Shown here piece by piece: positions 47,575-57,244 of a DNA stretch of 64,000 bases. Source of the DNA: Bizionia saleffrena (GTDB lineage: Bacteria; Bacteroidota; Bacteroidia; Flavobacteriales; Flavobacteriaceae). Position 1 is the stretch's first letter. Each line of letters starts with the position of its first letter. The DNA is taken from positions 186,001 through 250,000 of the forward strand of contig NZ_VSKM01000004.1 in NCBI RefSeq assembly GCF_008086175.1. Reading direction: 5' to 3'. The notes beneath the pieces are model-generated. The model was not told where the DNA came from. It did not search any database and saw only the letters and a list, made by a program, of their open reading frames with translations. The translations under genes were made by a program, and so were the position numbers.

Positions 47575-48069
47575 ATGAAACAATTTAAAGCACGCTGGGA
47601 TATCGATAGGAATTGGCAATTTATTTTCCCAATTTTCGGAGTACTAATTCTATTTTATTCTAGTTATAAATTAACTGGTTTATTTAGAGAAGAATACCCT
47701 AATGGTCTAAAAGTAATTTTTGCGCTTTTAATATTCTTTATTCTATTAAAGTTTATTCTTTTTCTATTTAAGAGGCTAGAGAAAAAATGGATTGTAACAC
47801 ACCGCTGGGAACTCATTCGTATTTTTATGGTATTTGCCATTACAGGATCGTCTTCTTTATTTGTTGGACGACCAATTATAAAACTAATGGGAATTACTAA
47901 AGAAAACCTAAATATCTATGTGTATTGGTTTTTATATATTATCATTGGGATTCTATTTTATCAGATTCTTTTAGTTAGTATTGGTTGGCTTTTTGGTCAG
48001 TTTAAATTCTTTTGGGAATTCGAAAAGAAAATGATTCGCCGTTTTGGATTAGGAAGATTTGTAGATTAA
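47575..48069 (+). CDS. DUF6787-family membrane protein
   Basis: 164 residues from the ATG at 47575 (a TTG at 47566 is less likely). Four hydrophobic segments, with the central FMVFAITGSSSLFVGRPIIKLMGI block typical of DUF6787. It follows DUF6146, a pairing often kept in Flavobacteriaceae. Function unknown; its TAA is immediately followed by the next gene's ATG. Confidence 0.85.
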   Translation: MKQFKARWDIDRNWQFIFPIFGVLILFYSSYKLTGLFREEYPNGLKVIFALLIFFILLKFILFLFKRLEKKWIVTHRWELIRIFMVFAITGSSSLFVGRPIIKLMGITKENLNIYVYWFLYIIIGILFYQILLVSIGWLFGQFKFFWEFEKKMIRRFGLGRFVD

Positions 48070-48402
48070 ATGCATCAGTTTAAACAACATATTAGTATAA
48101 AATTACTCGCATTGGCTTTAGTCTTTGCAGTGGCGATACCTACTGTTGTTAAATTCTGCCATATTTTCGAAGACCATAAACACGAAGTATGTACGGGAGA
48201 AAAAGATACTCACATTCACGAAATAGATATAGAGTGTGAATTTTATAAATTCAAATTAAATCACGTTTTTTCAGTTAATTTCGATACTTACGTGTTTTTG
48301 TCTATCGAAGAAAACTTCAAAATATCAAGTTCTCAATATCAGTTTATTAGCGATTATCAACGGTTACCCTACTCTCTTCGGGGGCCTCCACAATTAGTTT
48401 AA
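48070..48402 (+). CDS. small His-rich exported or membrane-anchored protein
   Basis: 110 residues starting directly after the DUF6787 stop. An N-terminal helix (about 10-27) is followed by a cluster of His, Asp and Cys (CHIFEDHKHEVCTGEKDTH, then HIHEIDIEC), which suggests metal binding. The C-terminal part, with YQFISDYQRLPYSLRGPP, is less hydrophobic. It is followed 73 bases later by a TonB receptor that also has a His-rich segment. I do not recognise a named family. Confidence 0.7.
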   Translation: MHQFKQHISIKLLALALVFAVAIPTVVKFCHIFEDHKHEVCTGEKDTHIHEIDIECEFYKFKLNHVFSVNFDTYVFLSIEENFKISSSQYQFISDYQRLPYSLRGPPQLV

Positions 48403-48419
48403 CCTATAGTTTTTTATTC

Positions 48420-48442
48420 TTTCGCTTCATTAGGAAGTGAAA
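48420..48442 (+). promoter_or_regulatory. hairpin or dyad upstream of the TonB receptor
   Basis: TTTCGCTTC (48420-48428) and GAAGTGAAA (48434-48442) form a 9-pair stem with one G-U and a 5-base loop, 34 bases upstream of the receptor ATG. No T run follows, so it is not a clear terminator; an operator or RNA control element is possible. Confidence 0.35.
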
Positions 48443-48475
48443 TACCACTATTTATTAAATTAATTACATTTTTCA

Positions 48476-50716
48476 ATGAAATATTTTTATACACTACTGC
48501 TATTTTTAGCGGCAACACACCTGTATTCACAACAGAATATTACAGGAATCATTATAGATCAAGACACTAATCACCCTATAGAATTTGCAACGGTTTACAT
48601 TCCTAAGTTAGAAAAAGGCACCACAACCAACCAAGAAGGGGGCTTTACTTTAAAAGGCATTCCGTTAGGTACACAAAATATTATTGTTTCGATAGTAGGC
48701 TATCAAACGGCATCACAGAATATCATTTTACCATTAAACACCCCACTAACTATGGCATTAAAACCTTCTGCTATAGAAATGGAGGAGGTCATCATTTCCA
48801 CCCCTTTTCATAAATTACAAAGTGAGAACGTTATGAAAGTGGAACGTGCAAACATAAAAGCGTTACAACAACAAGGCGCTATGAATTTATCTGAAGGCCT
48901 ATCCACTATCGCGGGCGTAGAAAGCGTTTCCACAGGGGTTAGCATCGGGAAACCAGTTATTCGAGGTTTAAGTTCTAATCGTGTTTTGGTGTACGCGCAA
49001 GGTATCCGTTTAGAAAATCAGCAATTTGGAGACGAACACGGTTTGGGTATTAGCGATGCCGGCATAGAAAGCGTAGAAGTCATTAAAGGCCCGGCCTCAT
49101 TACTTTACGGGAGCGATGCGCTGGGTGGCGTTTTATATTTAAACCCAGAAAGGTATGCCTCTAGAAATTCTTCGGCGTCTAATATTGAAGGGAAATATTT
49201 TAGTAATACTAAAGGATATAGCACAAATGCAGGCTATAAATCGTCTGGAGAAAATTTAAAATTTCTTTTTAGAGGAAGCCTTGCAGAACACTCCGATTAT
49301 AATACAGAAGACTACCGAGTGACTAACACCCGCTTTAGAGAACAAGATTTTAAAGCCGGTATTGGTTACCAAAATGATGGTTTTAAAACGGATTTTAGAT
49401 ATAACGTAAATCATTCAAAATTAGGAATTCCAGAAGAAATTGGTGAGCAATCTACCAATCGTGCACCTTTATTACCGTATCAAGACCTAACGAATCATAT
49501 TTTTAGTTTAAAATCCACTTCCTTTTTCAAGAATTCACGTTTAGATTATACGTTTGGTTATACTTATAACGACAGAAAAGAGTTTGAGGAACACCATGAA
49601 CACGATGATCATTCCGCAGAGGAACAACATCAAGATGATGCCTATGATCACACAGAGAAAGAAAGTGTTTTAGATCCTGCTTTATATATGAAGCTAAAAA
49701 CGGCGAATTACGATATTAAATATAATTTGCCAAGAACTGAAACTATAGAAACTATTGTTGGTATTCAAGGTATGAATCAAACCAATAAAAACTATGGTGA
49801 AGAACAATTAATACCAGACGCCACCATTAACGATTTTGGAGTTTTGGCAACATCCCACATTCATTTTAATGCCGCCGACTTGCAATTGGGAGTTCGTTTC
49901 GACACGCGCGATATTAAGGTGAATTCTGGAATACATAAAAGTTATAACAGCTTTAATGGATCGGTTGGTGTGAAAACAAACCTTACAGAAAATACTGTTG
50001 TACGCCTAAATATGGCGTCTGGGTTTAGAGCGCCAAATTTGGCAGAATTAACAAGTAATGGTAGTCATGAAGGCACGAACCGTTATGAAATTGGAAATTC
50101 AGAGTTACAAAACGAACAAAATATTCAAGCAGATTTAACTTTAGAATATGGTAGCAAACATTTTGAGTTTTTTGTTAATGGTTTCTATAATACAATTAAT
50201 AACTATATTTATTTAACGCCTAATGGAACGCTTATAAATAACGATCCTGTGTTTTTATATTTGCAAGAAGACGCTTCATTATATGGAGGAGAAATTGGGT
50301 TTCACTTACACCCGCATCCTATACATTGGTTGCATTTAGAAAGTAGCTTCGAGACCGTAACTGGTAAACAAGACAATGGCGCGTACTTGCCATTAATTCC
50401 CGCTAATAGTTTAACAAATAAAATCCGTGTAGAATTTAAAAACAATCAAGTCTCTAAAGGCTATGCTTTTGTGAAGTTGAAATCTACATTTAAACAAAAT
50501 AACACCAGTGCTTTCGAAACAACAACTGACAGTTATAATTTATTAAGTGCTGGTTTTGGTGGCGAATTCATCGTGTTTAATACCACTTGTGGCGTGTCGC
50601 TAAGCGGAAGCAACTTAACGAATAAAACATATTTTAATCATTTATCGCGATTAAAAAGTGATGGTATATTTAATATGGGGCGCAGTTTTAACCTCGGGTT
50701 AACTTTTATCTTATAG
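48476..50716 (+). CDS. TonB-dependent receptor with His-rich loop
   Basis: 746 residues. A signal peptide (about 1-18, LYSQ end) is followed by a carboxypeptidase-like regulatory domain (about 20-100; GIIIDQDTNHPIEFATVYIP), a TonB plug (about 118-230; KPVIRGLSSNRVLVYAQGIR, GPASLLYGSDALGGV) and a beta barrel ending in F-type aromatic strands (SFNLGLTFIL). A loop at about 370-397 holds repeated His and acidic residues. Together with the His-rich upstream protein this suggests zinc or another metal as ligand, as in ZnuD-like receptors; the ligand is inference. Confidence 0.9.
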   Translation: MKYFYTLLLFLAATHLYSQQNITGIIIDQDTNHPIEFATVYIPKLEKGTTTNQEGGFTLKGIPLGTQNIIVSIVGYQTASQNIILPLNTPLTMALKPSAIEMEEVIISTPFHKLQSENVMKVERANIKALQQQGAMNLSEGLSTIAGVESVSTGVSIGKPVIRGLSSNRVLVYAQGIRLENQQFGDEHGLGISDAGIESVEVIKGPASLLYGSDALGGVLYLNPERYASRNSSASNIEGKYFSNTKGYSTNAGYKSSGENLKFLFRGSLAEHSDYNTEDYRVTNTRFREQDFKAGIGYQNDGFKTDFRYNVNHSKLGIPEEIGEQSTNRAPLLPYQDLTNHIFSLKSTSFFKNSRLDYTFGYTYNDRKEFEEHHEHDDHSAEEQHQDDAYDHTEKESVLDPALYMKLKTANYDIKYNLPRTETIETIVGIQGMNQTNKNYGEEQLIPDATINDFGVLATSHIHFNAADLQLGVRFDTRDIKVNSGIHKSYNSFNGSVGVKTNLTENTVVRLNMASGFRAPNLAELTSNGSHEGTNRYEIGNSELQNEQNIQADLTLEYGSKHFEFFVNGFYNTINNYIYLTPNGTLINNDPVFLYLQEDASLYGGEIGFHLHPHPIHWLHLESSFETVTGKQDNGAYLPLIPANSLTNKIRVEFKNNQVSKGYAFVKLKSTFKQNNTSAFETTTDSYNLLSAGFGGEFIVFNTTCGVSLSGSNLTNKTYFNHLSRLKSDGIFNMGRSFNLGLTFIL

Positions 50717-50730
50717 AATATTGTCAATAT

Positions 50731-50766
50731 AAAAAAAGCCAGTAATTAATTACTGGCTTTTTTTAT
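50731..50766. terminator. bidirectional terminator
   Basis: A perfect palindrome AAAAAAAGCCAGTAATT / AATTACTGGCTTTTTTT between the convergent receptor and small membrane protein genes. Confidence 0.88.
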
Positions 50767-50775
50767 TTATTAGTA

Positions 50776-51075
50776 CTACTCTATTTCACTACTACTTTCT
50801 TTCGAAGATGAAAGCACGAAGGTATAAAGCCACATTAAAGTAAACGACGGAATAATATCGAAACCGGGTAATAGTTCTTCTACAAAAGACACAACCGCTC
50901 CCACTTTACCTTTTTTCCCACTGTACATTTTAGTCATTAACCACGCCGAAATTGGTGCCCATATAAAATCTGTTAATTCTCCAAATCCTGGAATAATAAA
51001 ACTAAGGTAACCAACGGCATCAAATAGTAATCCTAAGGCTAGTTTATTATATTTATTGCTATGTTCTAAATTCAT
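50776..51075 (-). CDS. small membrane protein, function unknown
   Basis: 99 residues from the ATG at 51075 (MNLEHSNKYNKLALG); the open frame to 51144 is not supported by an appropriate start. Hydrophobic segments at about 14-40 and 65-88, with a conserved-looking FIIPGFGELTDFIWAPISAWLMTKMY block. It ends in Ser/Glu. No function assigned. Confidence 0.65.
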   Translation of the reverse strand: MNLEHSNKYNKLALGLLFDAVGYLSFIIPGFGELTDFIWAPISAWLMTKMYSGKKGKVGAVVSFVEELLPGFDIIPSFTLMWLYTFVLSSSKESSSEIE

Positions 51076-51194
51076 CGATAATTTGTATAGTTGTTTTAAA
51101 CCTAATACAAATTTTATTCCATTTTTATAACACTGACAATACAACTTTAATAATCAATAACTTTAAATAATTAAAGGCTTGAAACGTGAGCTAA

Positions 51195-51791
51195 TTACGA
51201 TAGTTTTTCACTGATTAGTTTTAAAAACTCGGTACGCGTTTCAATATTTTTAAAAGCACCTCTAAAGCCAGATGTGGTGGTGGTAGAATTTTGTTTTTGC
51301 ACACCACGCATCATCATACACATATGTGACGCTTCAATAACAACCGCTACACCTTCGGGTTTTAAGGTATCGTTTATGCAATTTAAAATTTGCTCTGTTA
51401 AACGCTCTTGAACCTGCAATCGTCGCGAAAACACATCTACTATTCTCGGTATTTTACTTAAGCCAACAATATGACCGTTGGGGATGTAAGCAATATGTGC
51501 TTTTCCGAAAAATGGTAAAATATGATGTTCACAAAGCGAATACAATTCTATATCCTTTACTATAACCATTTCGTTATAGGATTCTTTAAACATCGCACTT
51601 TTTAAAATTTCAGCGGCATCTTGCTCATAACCTTGAGTTAAAAACTGCAGTGCTTTTGCAGCGCGCTCTGGGGTTTTTAATAATCCTTCGCGTTCAGTAT
51701 TTTCACCTAAATCCTCAATAATAGCTTTATAACGATCCTTCACATCGTCTGTAACTTGCATATTATACTCCTCAAATTTTTTATAGGGCAT
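51195..51791 (-). CDS. folE: FolE: GTP cyclohydrolase I
   Basis: 198 residues. The zinc ligands are in [19 protein letters not shown] and [17 protein letters not shown]. It opens GTP to dihydroneopterin triphosphate for folate or pterin synthesis. The start at 51791 ([10 protein letters not shown]) is used; an internal ATG ten codons on is also possible. Follows msrA by 29 bases on the same strand. Confidence 0.97.
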   Translation of the reverse strand: MPYKKFEEYNMQVTDDVKDRYKAIIEDLGENTEREGLLKTPERAAKALQFLTQGYEQDAAEILKSAMFKESYNEMVIVKDIELYSLCEHHILPFFGKAHIAYIPNGHIVGLSKIPRIVDVFSRRLQVQERLTEQILNCINDTLKPEGVAVVIEASHMCMMMRGVQKQNSTTTTSGFRGAFKNIETRTEFLKLISEKLS

Positions 51792-51820
51792 AGTCCAATT
51801 ATTATTTTCTATTAATCAAT

Positions 51821-52369
51821 TCACTGTTCTTTTAATTTGTCGCTGTAATACGTTTTCAGCTTGTCTATTTTCGGGTTGATTACGAATTGACAATACGACT
51901 GTTCTTTATTATTCTCGTAATATTCCTGGTGATCGTCTTCAGCGTTATAGAAAGCCCCCAAAGCTGTGATTTCAGTCACAATTTTAGATTTAAAGACTTT
52001 TTCAGACCCTAGAAAAGTGATAAAAGCGTCGGCTTTATGTTTTTGTTCTTCCGATTCATAAAAGATAGCCGACCTGTATTGCGTGCCTTTATCGTGCCCT
52101 TGCTGATTTAAAGTTGTGGGATCATGCGTCGCGAAAAAGACTTCCATCAACTCCGTAAAACTAACGATAGCAGGATTGAAATAGATTTGAATAGCTTCTG
52201 CGTGCCCCGTTCTTCCAGTGCAGATCTCTCTATAAGCAGGGTTTTTTATAGCCCCTCCAGTATAACCGGAAATCACCGATTCTACTCCGTTTATTCTATC
52301 GAAAACGGCTTCGGTACACCAAAAGCAACCACCGGCAAAAGTGGCGCGTTGTAGATTATTTTCTTTCAT
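51821..52369 (-). CDS. msrA: MsrA: peptide methionine-(S)-sulfoxide reductase
   Basis: 182 residues. The catalytic motif GGCFWC (13-18, nucleophile C15) and the GYTGGAIKNPAYREICTGRTGHAEAI block are clear. It reduces oxidised methionine in proteins. No MsrB domain is fused. Probably one transcript with folE. Confidence 0.97.
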   Translation of the reverse strand: MKENNLQRATFAGGCFWCTEAVFDRINGVESVISGYTGGAIKNPAYREICTGRTGHAEAIQIYFNPAIVSFTELMEVFFATHDPTTLNQQGHDKGTQYRSAIFYESEEQKHKADAFITFLGSEKVFKSKIVTEITALGAFYNAEDDHQEYYENNKEQSYCQFVINPKIDKLKTYYSDKLKEQ

Positions 52370-52552
52370 AATTTAAATTTACTTAAAATGAGTGCGACTT
52401 CCTCGAAAAACCTTACATACTGTACGATATTTAACGTTTCGTTAGGCTTATAAGTTTAGTAGTTTCTTTTTTTTTGAGTAAAATTGTAACAATTGAAATT
52501 AAAACTCGTCTATACTAAAGTTAAACGTAAACTAACGCTAACCATTTCATTA

Positions 52553-55036
52553 ATGAAACACCCCCTACTCTTATTACTTATTTTACTTTTTAATGTGCCC
52601 ACTACGGCGCAGGCAAAGAAGAAATATACGATAACTCGAGCAAGTATTGCGCCTAAAATTGATGGTATTTTAAGCGATAATATTTGGCAAAATGCTCAAA
52701 TAGCATCAGATTTTATACAGTTTAAACCAACGTTAGGAAAACCGGATCCTGAAAATAAACGCACAGAGGTAAAAATGGCGTACGATAATACAGGAATTTA
52801 TATTTCGGCGTATTTGTACGATGTGCCAGAAGATATGATGCGTCAATTTAATCAGCGCGATAATTTTGGTCAAAATGATTTTTTCGGAGTCGTTTTTAAT
52901 CCTAATAACGATGCTCAGAATAACACCGAGTTTTTTGTGTTTCCTACAGGAAATCAAGCCGATGCTGTTGAAAGGCCAAATATAGGTGAAGATTTTGGTT
53001 GGAATGCTGTTTGGGAAAGTGCCGTTAGCGTGATGCCCAATGGTTGGATTGTTGAAATAAAAATACCATACCGCTGTCTCCGTTTTACAAAGCAAGAAAA
53101 CCCAACTTGGGGTATTCAGTTTCATAGACATTTTAAAAAAACAAGCGAGCAATCGACTTGGAATCCCATAGATATTACCACAGGTAGCAGCATCGGGTTG
53201 TACAATGGTGAATTGGTAGGTATACAGAATATAGATCCGCCAACGCGATTAAGTTTTTACCCCTACGCGTCTTCTCTGGTCTCGCAATTTGATGGGAAAA
53301 CGGACACCGATTTTGCTGTCGGATTGGACGTAAAATATGGTATTACAGAAAACATAACGTTGGATGCTACTTTAATACCTGATTTTAGTCAGGCTGGTTT
53401 TGATAATGTGCAATTAAATCTTGGCCCTTTTGAACAACAATTTTCAGAGCAACGCCAGTTTTTTACTGAAGGTGTCGATTTATTTAATAAGGGTGATTTG
53501 TTCTATTCGCGACGCATAGGAAGAAACCCTTCGGTATATCCAGATATTGACGAGAATGAGGACATTGCGGAATATCCTGAGAAAATTCAACTTCTAAACG
53601 CCGTTAAAGTGTCTGGAAGAACAAAAAAAGGTTTAGGAATTGGTTTTTTTAATGCCATCACCAAGAAAACATCGGTAACTATTAATACGTCTGAAACTAA
53701 AATAAATCCGCAGTCGAACCTCGAAGAAACCATTCAATCTAAACGCAAACAAGTCATTGAACCTTTGGCCAATTATAATATAATGGTGTTAGATCAACAA
53801 TTTAATAAAAACTCCTCAGCAACCATAATTAATACTAATGTGACTAGAAATGGTGATTTTAGAGACGCAAATGTTACGGCGTTACTCTTAGATTTAATAA
53901 ATAAAAGCAACACGTATGGTGTGGTTGGAGAAGCCAAAATGAGTCTTCTTAACGATGTCGACGGTAATAAAAAGGGATATAGTTCGTACTTAGGGTTTGG
54001 AAAAACAAGTGGCGAGTACCGTTTTAATGTTTCGCATAATTATGCCGATAAAGATTTCGATATAAATGATTTGGGTATTTTAAACCGAAATAATTACAGT
54101 AACTTTTCTGCCAATGCATCGTACCGTATTTTTGAACCCACAGAAACTTTAAACAATTTGTATATTGGTGTTTCTGGTAATTATAATAATTTAAGCGCGC
54201 CACTTACCTACACTGGCGCAAATGTAGGCGCTGAGTTTAACGCTACCACTAAAACTCTACACAGCTTTGGAATGAATTTTAATTGGAATATAGGTAAACA
54301 ATACGATTTTTTCGAACCTAGAAATGGGTTCGACAGTTTCTTTTTAACCGAAAATTATGCGCAAAGCAACTTCTGGATTTCTTCTAATTACAACACGTTC
54401 TTTTCTATAGATGCTAGCGCGGGTTATGCCAAACAATTCAACGCAGACCGATATGGGTTTAACAATTATTGGTTTTCTGTGGGCCCACGATTTAAATTTA
54501 ACGATAAATTCCTGTTGGTTTTAGATTTTGAATTTGACGATTATACAAACGATCGCGGTTATGTTACTAAAGCAGATGGTAATATAATCTTTGGTCAGCG
54601 AGATCGCGTCGATATTGAAACCACTATTTCTGGAAATTATAATTTTAATTCTTTTAACGCGATTACTTTAAGCTTTAGAAATTATTTAGGAACAGTTACT
54701 TATGAAAACCAATTATATAACTTACAAGATACTGGCCGTTTACAAGAAAATCCGGCCTATACGAAAGAGTCTATTGGTTACGACCCCGATATAAATTTCA
54801 ATACGTGGAATTTAGATTTAAGTTATAGCTGGCAATTTGCACCGGGTAGCCGTTTAACAGCACTGTATCGCAATTCTATATTCAATTTATCAGAAGCTTC
54901 ACAAGATGATTATTTTGAAAGTTTAGGAAAATTGTTTGATGAAAATAAGCGAAATACCGTATCGTTGAAATTAGTGTATTTTATCGATTACAATGCGATA
55001 AAGACCCTTTTAAAAAAGAAATCTAAAACCATATAA
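52553..55036 (+). CDS. DUF5916-family outer-membrane protein with CBM9-like domain
   Basis: 827 residues from the ATG at 52553, chosen because a signal peptide (1-21, ending TTAQA) starts there; the upstream frame lacks one. The N-terminal part (about 25-215) resembles the family 9 carbohydrate-binding fold (APKIDGILSDNIWQNAQIASDFIQ). The rest is a beta barrel-like DUF5916 region with alternating aromatic strands (EQQFSEQRQFFTEGVDLF, NTWNLDLSYSWQFAPGSRLTALYR). Possibly a surface glycan-linked or transport barrel; function not established. Confidence 0.88.
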   Translation: MKHPLLLLLILLFNVPTTAQAKKKYTITRASIAPKIDGILSDNIWQNAQIASDFIQFKPTLGKPDPENKRTEVKMAYDNTGIYISAYLYDVPEDMMRQFNQRDNFGQNDFFGVVFNPNNDAQNNTEFFVFPTGNQADAVERPNIGEDFGWNAVWESAVSVMPNGWIVEIKIPYRCLRFTKQENPTWGIQFHRHFKKTSEQSTWNPIDITTGSSIGLYNGELVGIQNIDPPTRLSFYPYASSLVSQFDGKTDTDFAVGLDVKYGITENITLDATLIPDFSQAGFDNVQLNLGPFEQQFSEQRQFFTEGVDLFNKGDLFYSRRIGRNPSVYPDIDENEDIAEYPEKIQLLNAVKVSGRTKKGLGIGFFNAITKKTSVTINTSETKINPQSNLEETIQSKRKQVIEPLANYNIMVLDQQFNKNSSATIINTNVTRNGDFRDANVTALLLDLINKSNTYGVVGEAKMSLLNDVDGNKKGYSSYLGFGKTSGEYRFNVSHNYADKDFDINDLGILNRNNYSNFSANASYRIFEPTETLNNLYIGVSGNYNNLSAPLTYTGANVGAEFNATTKTLHSFGMNFNWNIGKQYDFFEPRNGFDSFFLTENYAQSNFWISSNYNTFFSIDASAGYAKQFNADRYGFNNYWFSVGPRFKFNDKFLLVLDFEFDDYTNDRGYVTKADGNIIFGQRDRVDIETTISGNYNFNSFNAITLSFRNYLGTVTYENQLYNLQDTGRLQENPAYTKESIGYDPDINFNTWNLDLSYSWQFAPGSRLTALYRNSIFNLSEASQDDYFESLGKLFDENKRNTVSLKLVYFIDYNAIKTLLKKKSKTI

Positions 55037-55087
55037 TTGTTGTGCCTTTTAAGCGAAAGCAGTACTTTGAGGCTTTAAATTTTATCT

Positions 55088-55753
55088 ATGATTAAAGCAG
55101 AAAATATCCATAAATACTACGACGACCTTCACGTTTTAAAAGGCGTTAACATACATGTTAAAAAAGGCGAAGTAGTTTCGATTGTTGGCGCTTCGGGAGC
55201 AGGAAAAACAACGCTACTTCAAATTTTAGGCACTTTAGATCATATTTCTAAAAAAGACACGGGTTCTTTACTTATTAACGGTACGTCGATTCCTGATTTA
55301 TCCGAAAAAAATCTCGCTAAATTTAGAAATCAACATATTGGTTTTATCTTTCAATTTCATCAATTATTGCCAGAATTTACAGCCTTAGAAAACGTTTGTA
55401 TTCCTGCATTTATAAAAAAAACACCAAAAGCCGACGCTATAAAAAAAGCCCAAGAGCTGTTAGACTTCTTAGGTTTATCGCATCGATACGACCATAAACC
55501 CAACGAATTATCTGGAGGAGAACAACAGCGGGTTGCCGTTGCACGCGCTTTGGTTAACAATCCAGAACTTATTTTTGCCGATGAACCTTCGGGGAATTTA
55601 GACAGCGAAAGTGCCGAAAATTTACACAATTTATTTTTTAAATTGAGAGATGAATACGGACAAACCTTTGTCATTGTTACACACAATGAAGATTTAGCCA
55701 ATCTTGCCGACAGAAAATTAACAATGGTGGACGGTAAGATTATGGACCAGTAA
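55088..55753 (+). CDS. lolD: LolD-like ABC transporter ATP-binding protein
   Basis: 221 residues. Walker [10 protein letters not shown] (about 36-44), Q-loop in [18 protein letters not shown], signature [15 protein letters not shown], Walker [20 protein letters not shown], and the H-loop [13 protein letters not shown]. It matches LolD/FtsE/MacB-type ATPases that release lipoproteins or act in envelope transport. The permease is not adjacent. A CPBP protease starts two bases later. Confidence 0.9.
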   Translation: MIKAENIHKYYDDLHVLKGVNIHVKKGEVVSIVGASGAGKTTLLQILGTLDHISKKDTGSLLINGTSIPDLSEKNLAKFRNQHIGFIFQFHQLLPEFTALENVCIPAFIKKTPKADAIKKAQELLDFLGLSHRYDHKPNELSGGEQQRVAVARALVNNPELIFADEPSGNLDSESAENLHNLFFKLRDEYGQTFVIVTHNEDLANLADRKLTMVDGKIMDQ

Positions 55754-55755
55754 AT

Positions 55756-56307
55756 ATGACGATACTTTTAAAAACAATTACTAGCTATTTAAAAAATCCA
55801 ACATGTAATGCCTTAGAACTCTCTATCACTGAGAAATTAAAACTCGTATTAAAAACGTTAGTTTTAGCTTTTGCCATTTCATTTTTTCTATCTATTTTAA
55901 TTAGTATTCTAGAAAATTTTAGCGTTTTCAGCATGGACCAGCACGCCACCACCGAACTTTTTAAAGACTACTCTCCACCAGTTATTTTATTGTTGGTTGC
56001 CATTGTTGCGCCTGTTTTAGAAGAGCTGCTCTTTCGTGCTCCCATTACCTTATTTTGTAAAAATAAAACTTTTTTTAAAACGGCCTTTTATGCGTTTACT
56101 TTACTGTTTGGATTTATACATATTTTTAATTACGACCTCACGCTTAAGATCTTAATCTTCTCTCCTATTTTAGTAGCTCCACAACTTGTTTTGGGAGTTT
56201 TACTCGGGTTTTTACGCGTAAAAATAGGCTTAGTTTACGCTATGGTTTTACACGCATTATTTAATGCCTCTTTAATAATACCAAGTTTATTATTTTTAGA
56301 GTCTTAA
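55756..56307 (+). CDS. CPBP-family intramembrane metalloprotease
   Basis: 183 residues with about six transmembrane segments. The motifs PVLEELLFRAP (EExxxR), FGFIHIF and LHALFNAS are the conserved CPBP (Abi/Rce1-like) set. Roles range from prenyl-protein processing to bacteriocin immunity; none is assigned here. Starts two bases after the lolD-like gene. Confidence 0.9.
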   Translation: MTILLKTITSYLKNPTCNALELSITEKLKLVLKTLVLAFAISFFLSILISILENFSVFSMDQHATTELFKDYSPPVILLLVAIVAPVLEELLFRAPITLFCKNKTFFKTAFYAFTLLFGFIHIFNYDLTLKILIFSPILVAPQLVLGVLLGFLRVKIGLVYAMVLHALFNASLIIPSLLFLES

Positions 56308-56384
56308 AAAGGATTTTACAGTTAAAAGTCAGCAATTCATCTTTTATAGCGAATAACAAGTGGCTATTCTAAACACTAACAAAA

Positions 56385-57149
56385 ATGACTACAGCAGAAC
56401 TCAAAGAATTTTTAGATACCAAAGTGGAGTTATACAATAATCCTAGTTTTATTGCTTCGGATCCTATTCAGATTCCGCACCAGTTTTCTATAAAAGAAGA
56501 TATTGAAATTGCTGGTTTTTTAAGCGCTACCATAGCTTGGGGAAATCGAAAAAGTATTATCAATAACGCTAACAAGATGATGGAATTATTGGAGCATTCG
56601 CCCTATGATTTTGTTATAAATCACGAAGAAACCGATTTAATAAAACTTGAGAACTTTGTACATAGAACGTTTAACGGATACGATTTCGCCACGTTTATAC
56701 AAGGGTTACAACATATTTATAAAAACCACAACGGGTTAGAAGCTGTATTTTCTAAACACGCTAATACGGAAGGTTTACAAGCTTCCATTCACCATTTTAA
56801 ATCCGCTTTTTTCGAAATAGAACATTTACAGCGCACCCAGAAACATATTAGTGATCCTTTTAAGAATTCGGCCGCAAAACGCATAAATATGTTTTTACGC
56901 TGGATGGTAAGAGACGATAATACGGGCGTTGATTTTGGCCTTTGGAAACACATTTCGCCTAGTAAATTATCGTGTCCTTTAGATGTGCATTCTGGTAATG
57001 TAGCACGTAAATTGGGGTTATTAAAGCGAAAACAAAACGATGGAAAAGCGGTAAAGGAATTAGATGACGCCTTATATCAATTGGATCCAAACGATCCGGT
57101 TAAATACGATTATGCGTTATTTGGTTTGGGTGTTTTTGAGGGTTTTTAA
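56385..57149 (+). CDS. TIGR02757 (DUF2400) family protein
   Basis: 254 residues, helical. The blocks IEIAGFLSATIAWGNRKSIINNANKMM, MFLRWMVRDDNTGVDFGLWKHI and SCPLDVHSGNVARKLGLL identify TIGR02757, a Bacteroidetes and Epsilonproteobacteria protein with a fold like DNA glycosylases or HhH proteins. Enzymatic activity is unknown. Separate from the CPBP gene by 77 bases. Confidence 0.9.
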   Translation: MTTAELKEFLDTKVELYNNPSFIASDPIQIPHQFSIKEDIEIAGFLSATIAWGNRKSIINNANKMMELLEHSPYDFVINHEETDLIKLENFVHRTFNGYDFATFIQGLQHIYKNHNGLEAVFSKHANTEGLQASIHHFKSAFFEIEHLQRTQKHISDPFKNSAAKRINMFLRWMVRDDNTGVDFGLWKHISPSKLSCPLDVHSGNVARKLGLLKRKQNDGKAVKELDDALYQLDPNDPVKYDYALFGLGVFEGF

Positions 57150-57244
57150 TAATTATAGACTTCGAAATACTGAATCTTTTATTTTTATATGATTATTATC
57201 TTAATTTTTTATATTTTTGTTTAACTTAATTTTAACATAATTCC

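Noticed and set aside
52389-52454. A 21-codon frame beginning MSATSSKNLT between msrA and the DUF5916 gene
   Set aside because: No runs of a single amino acid and no terminator follow, so it is not an attenuator leader; probably chance.
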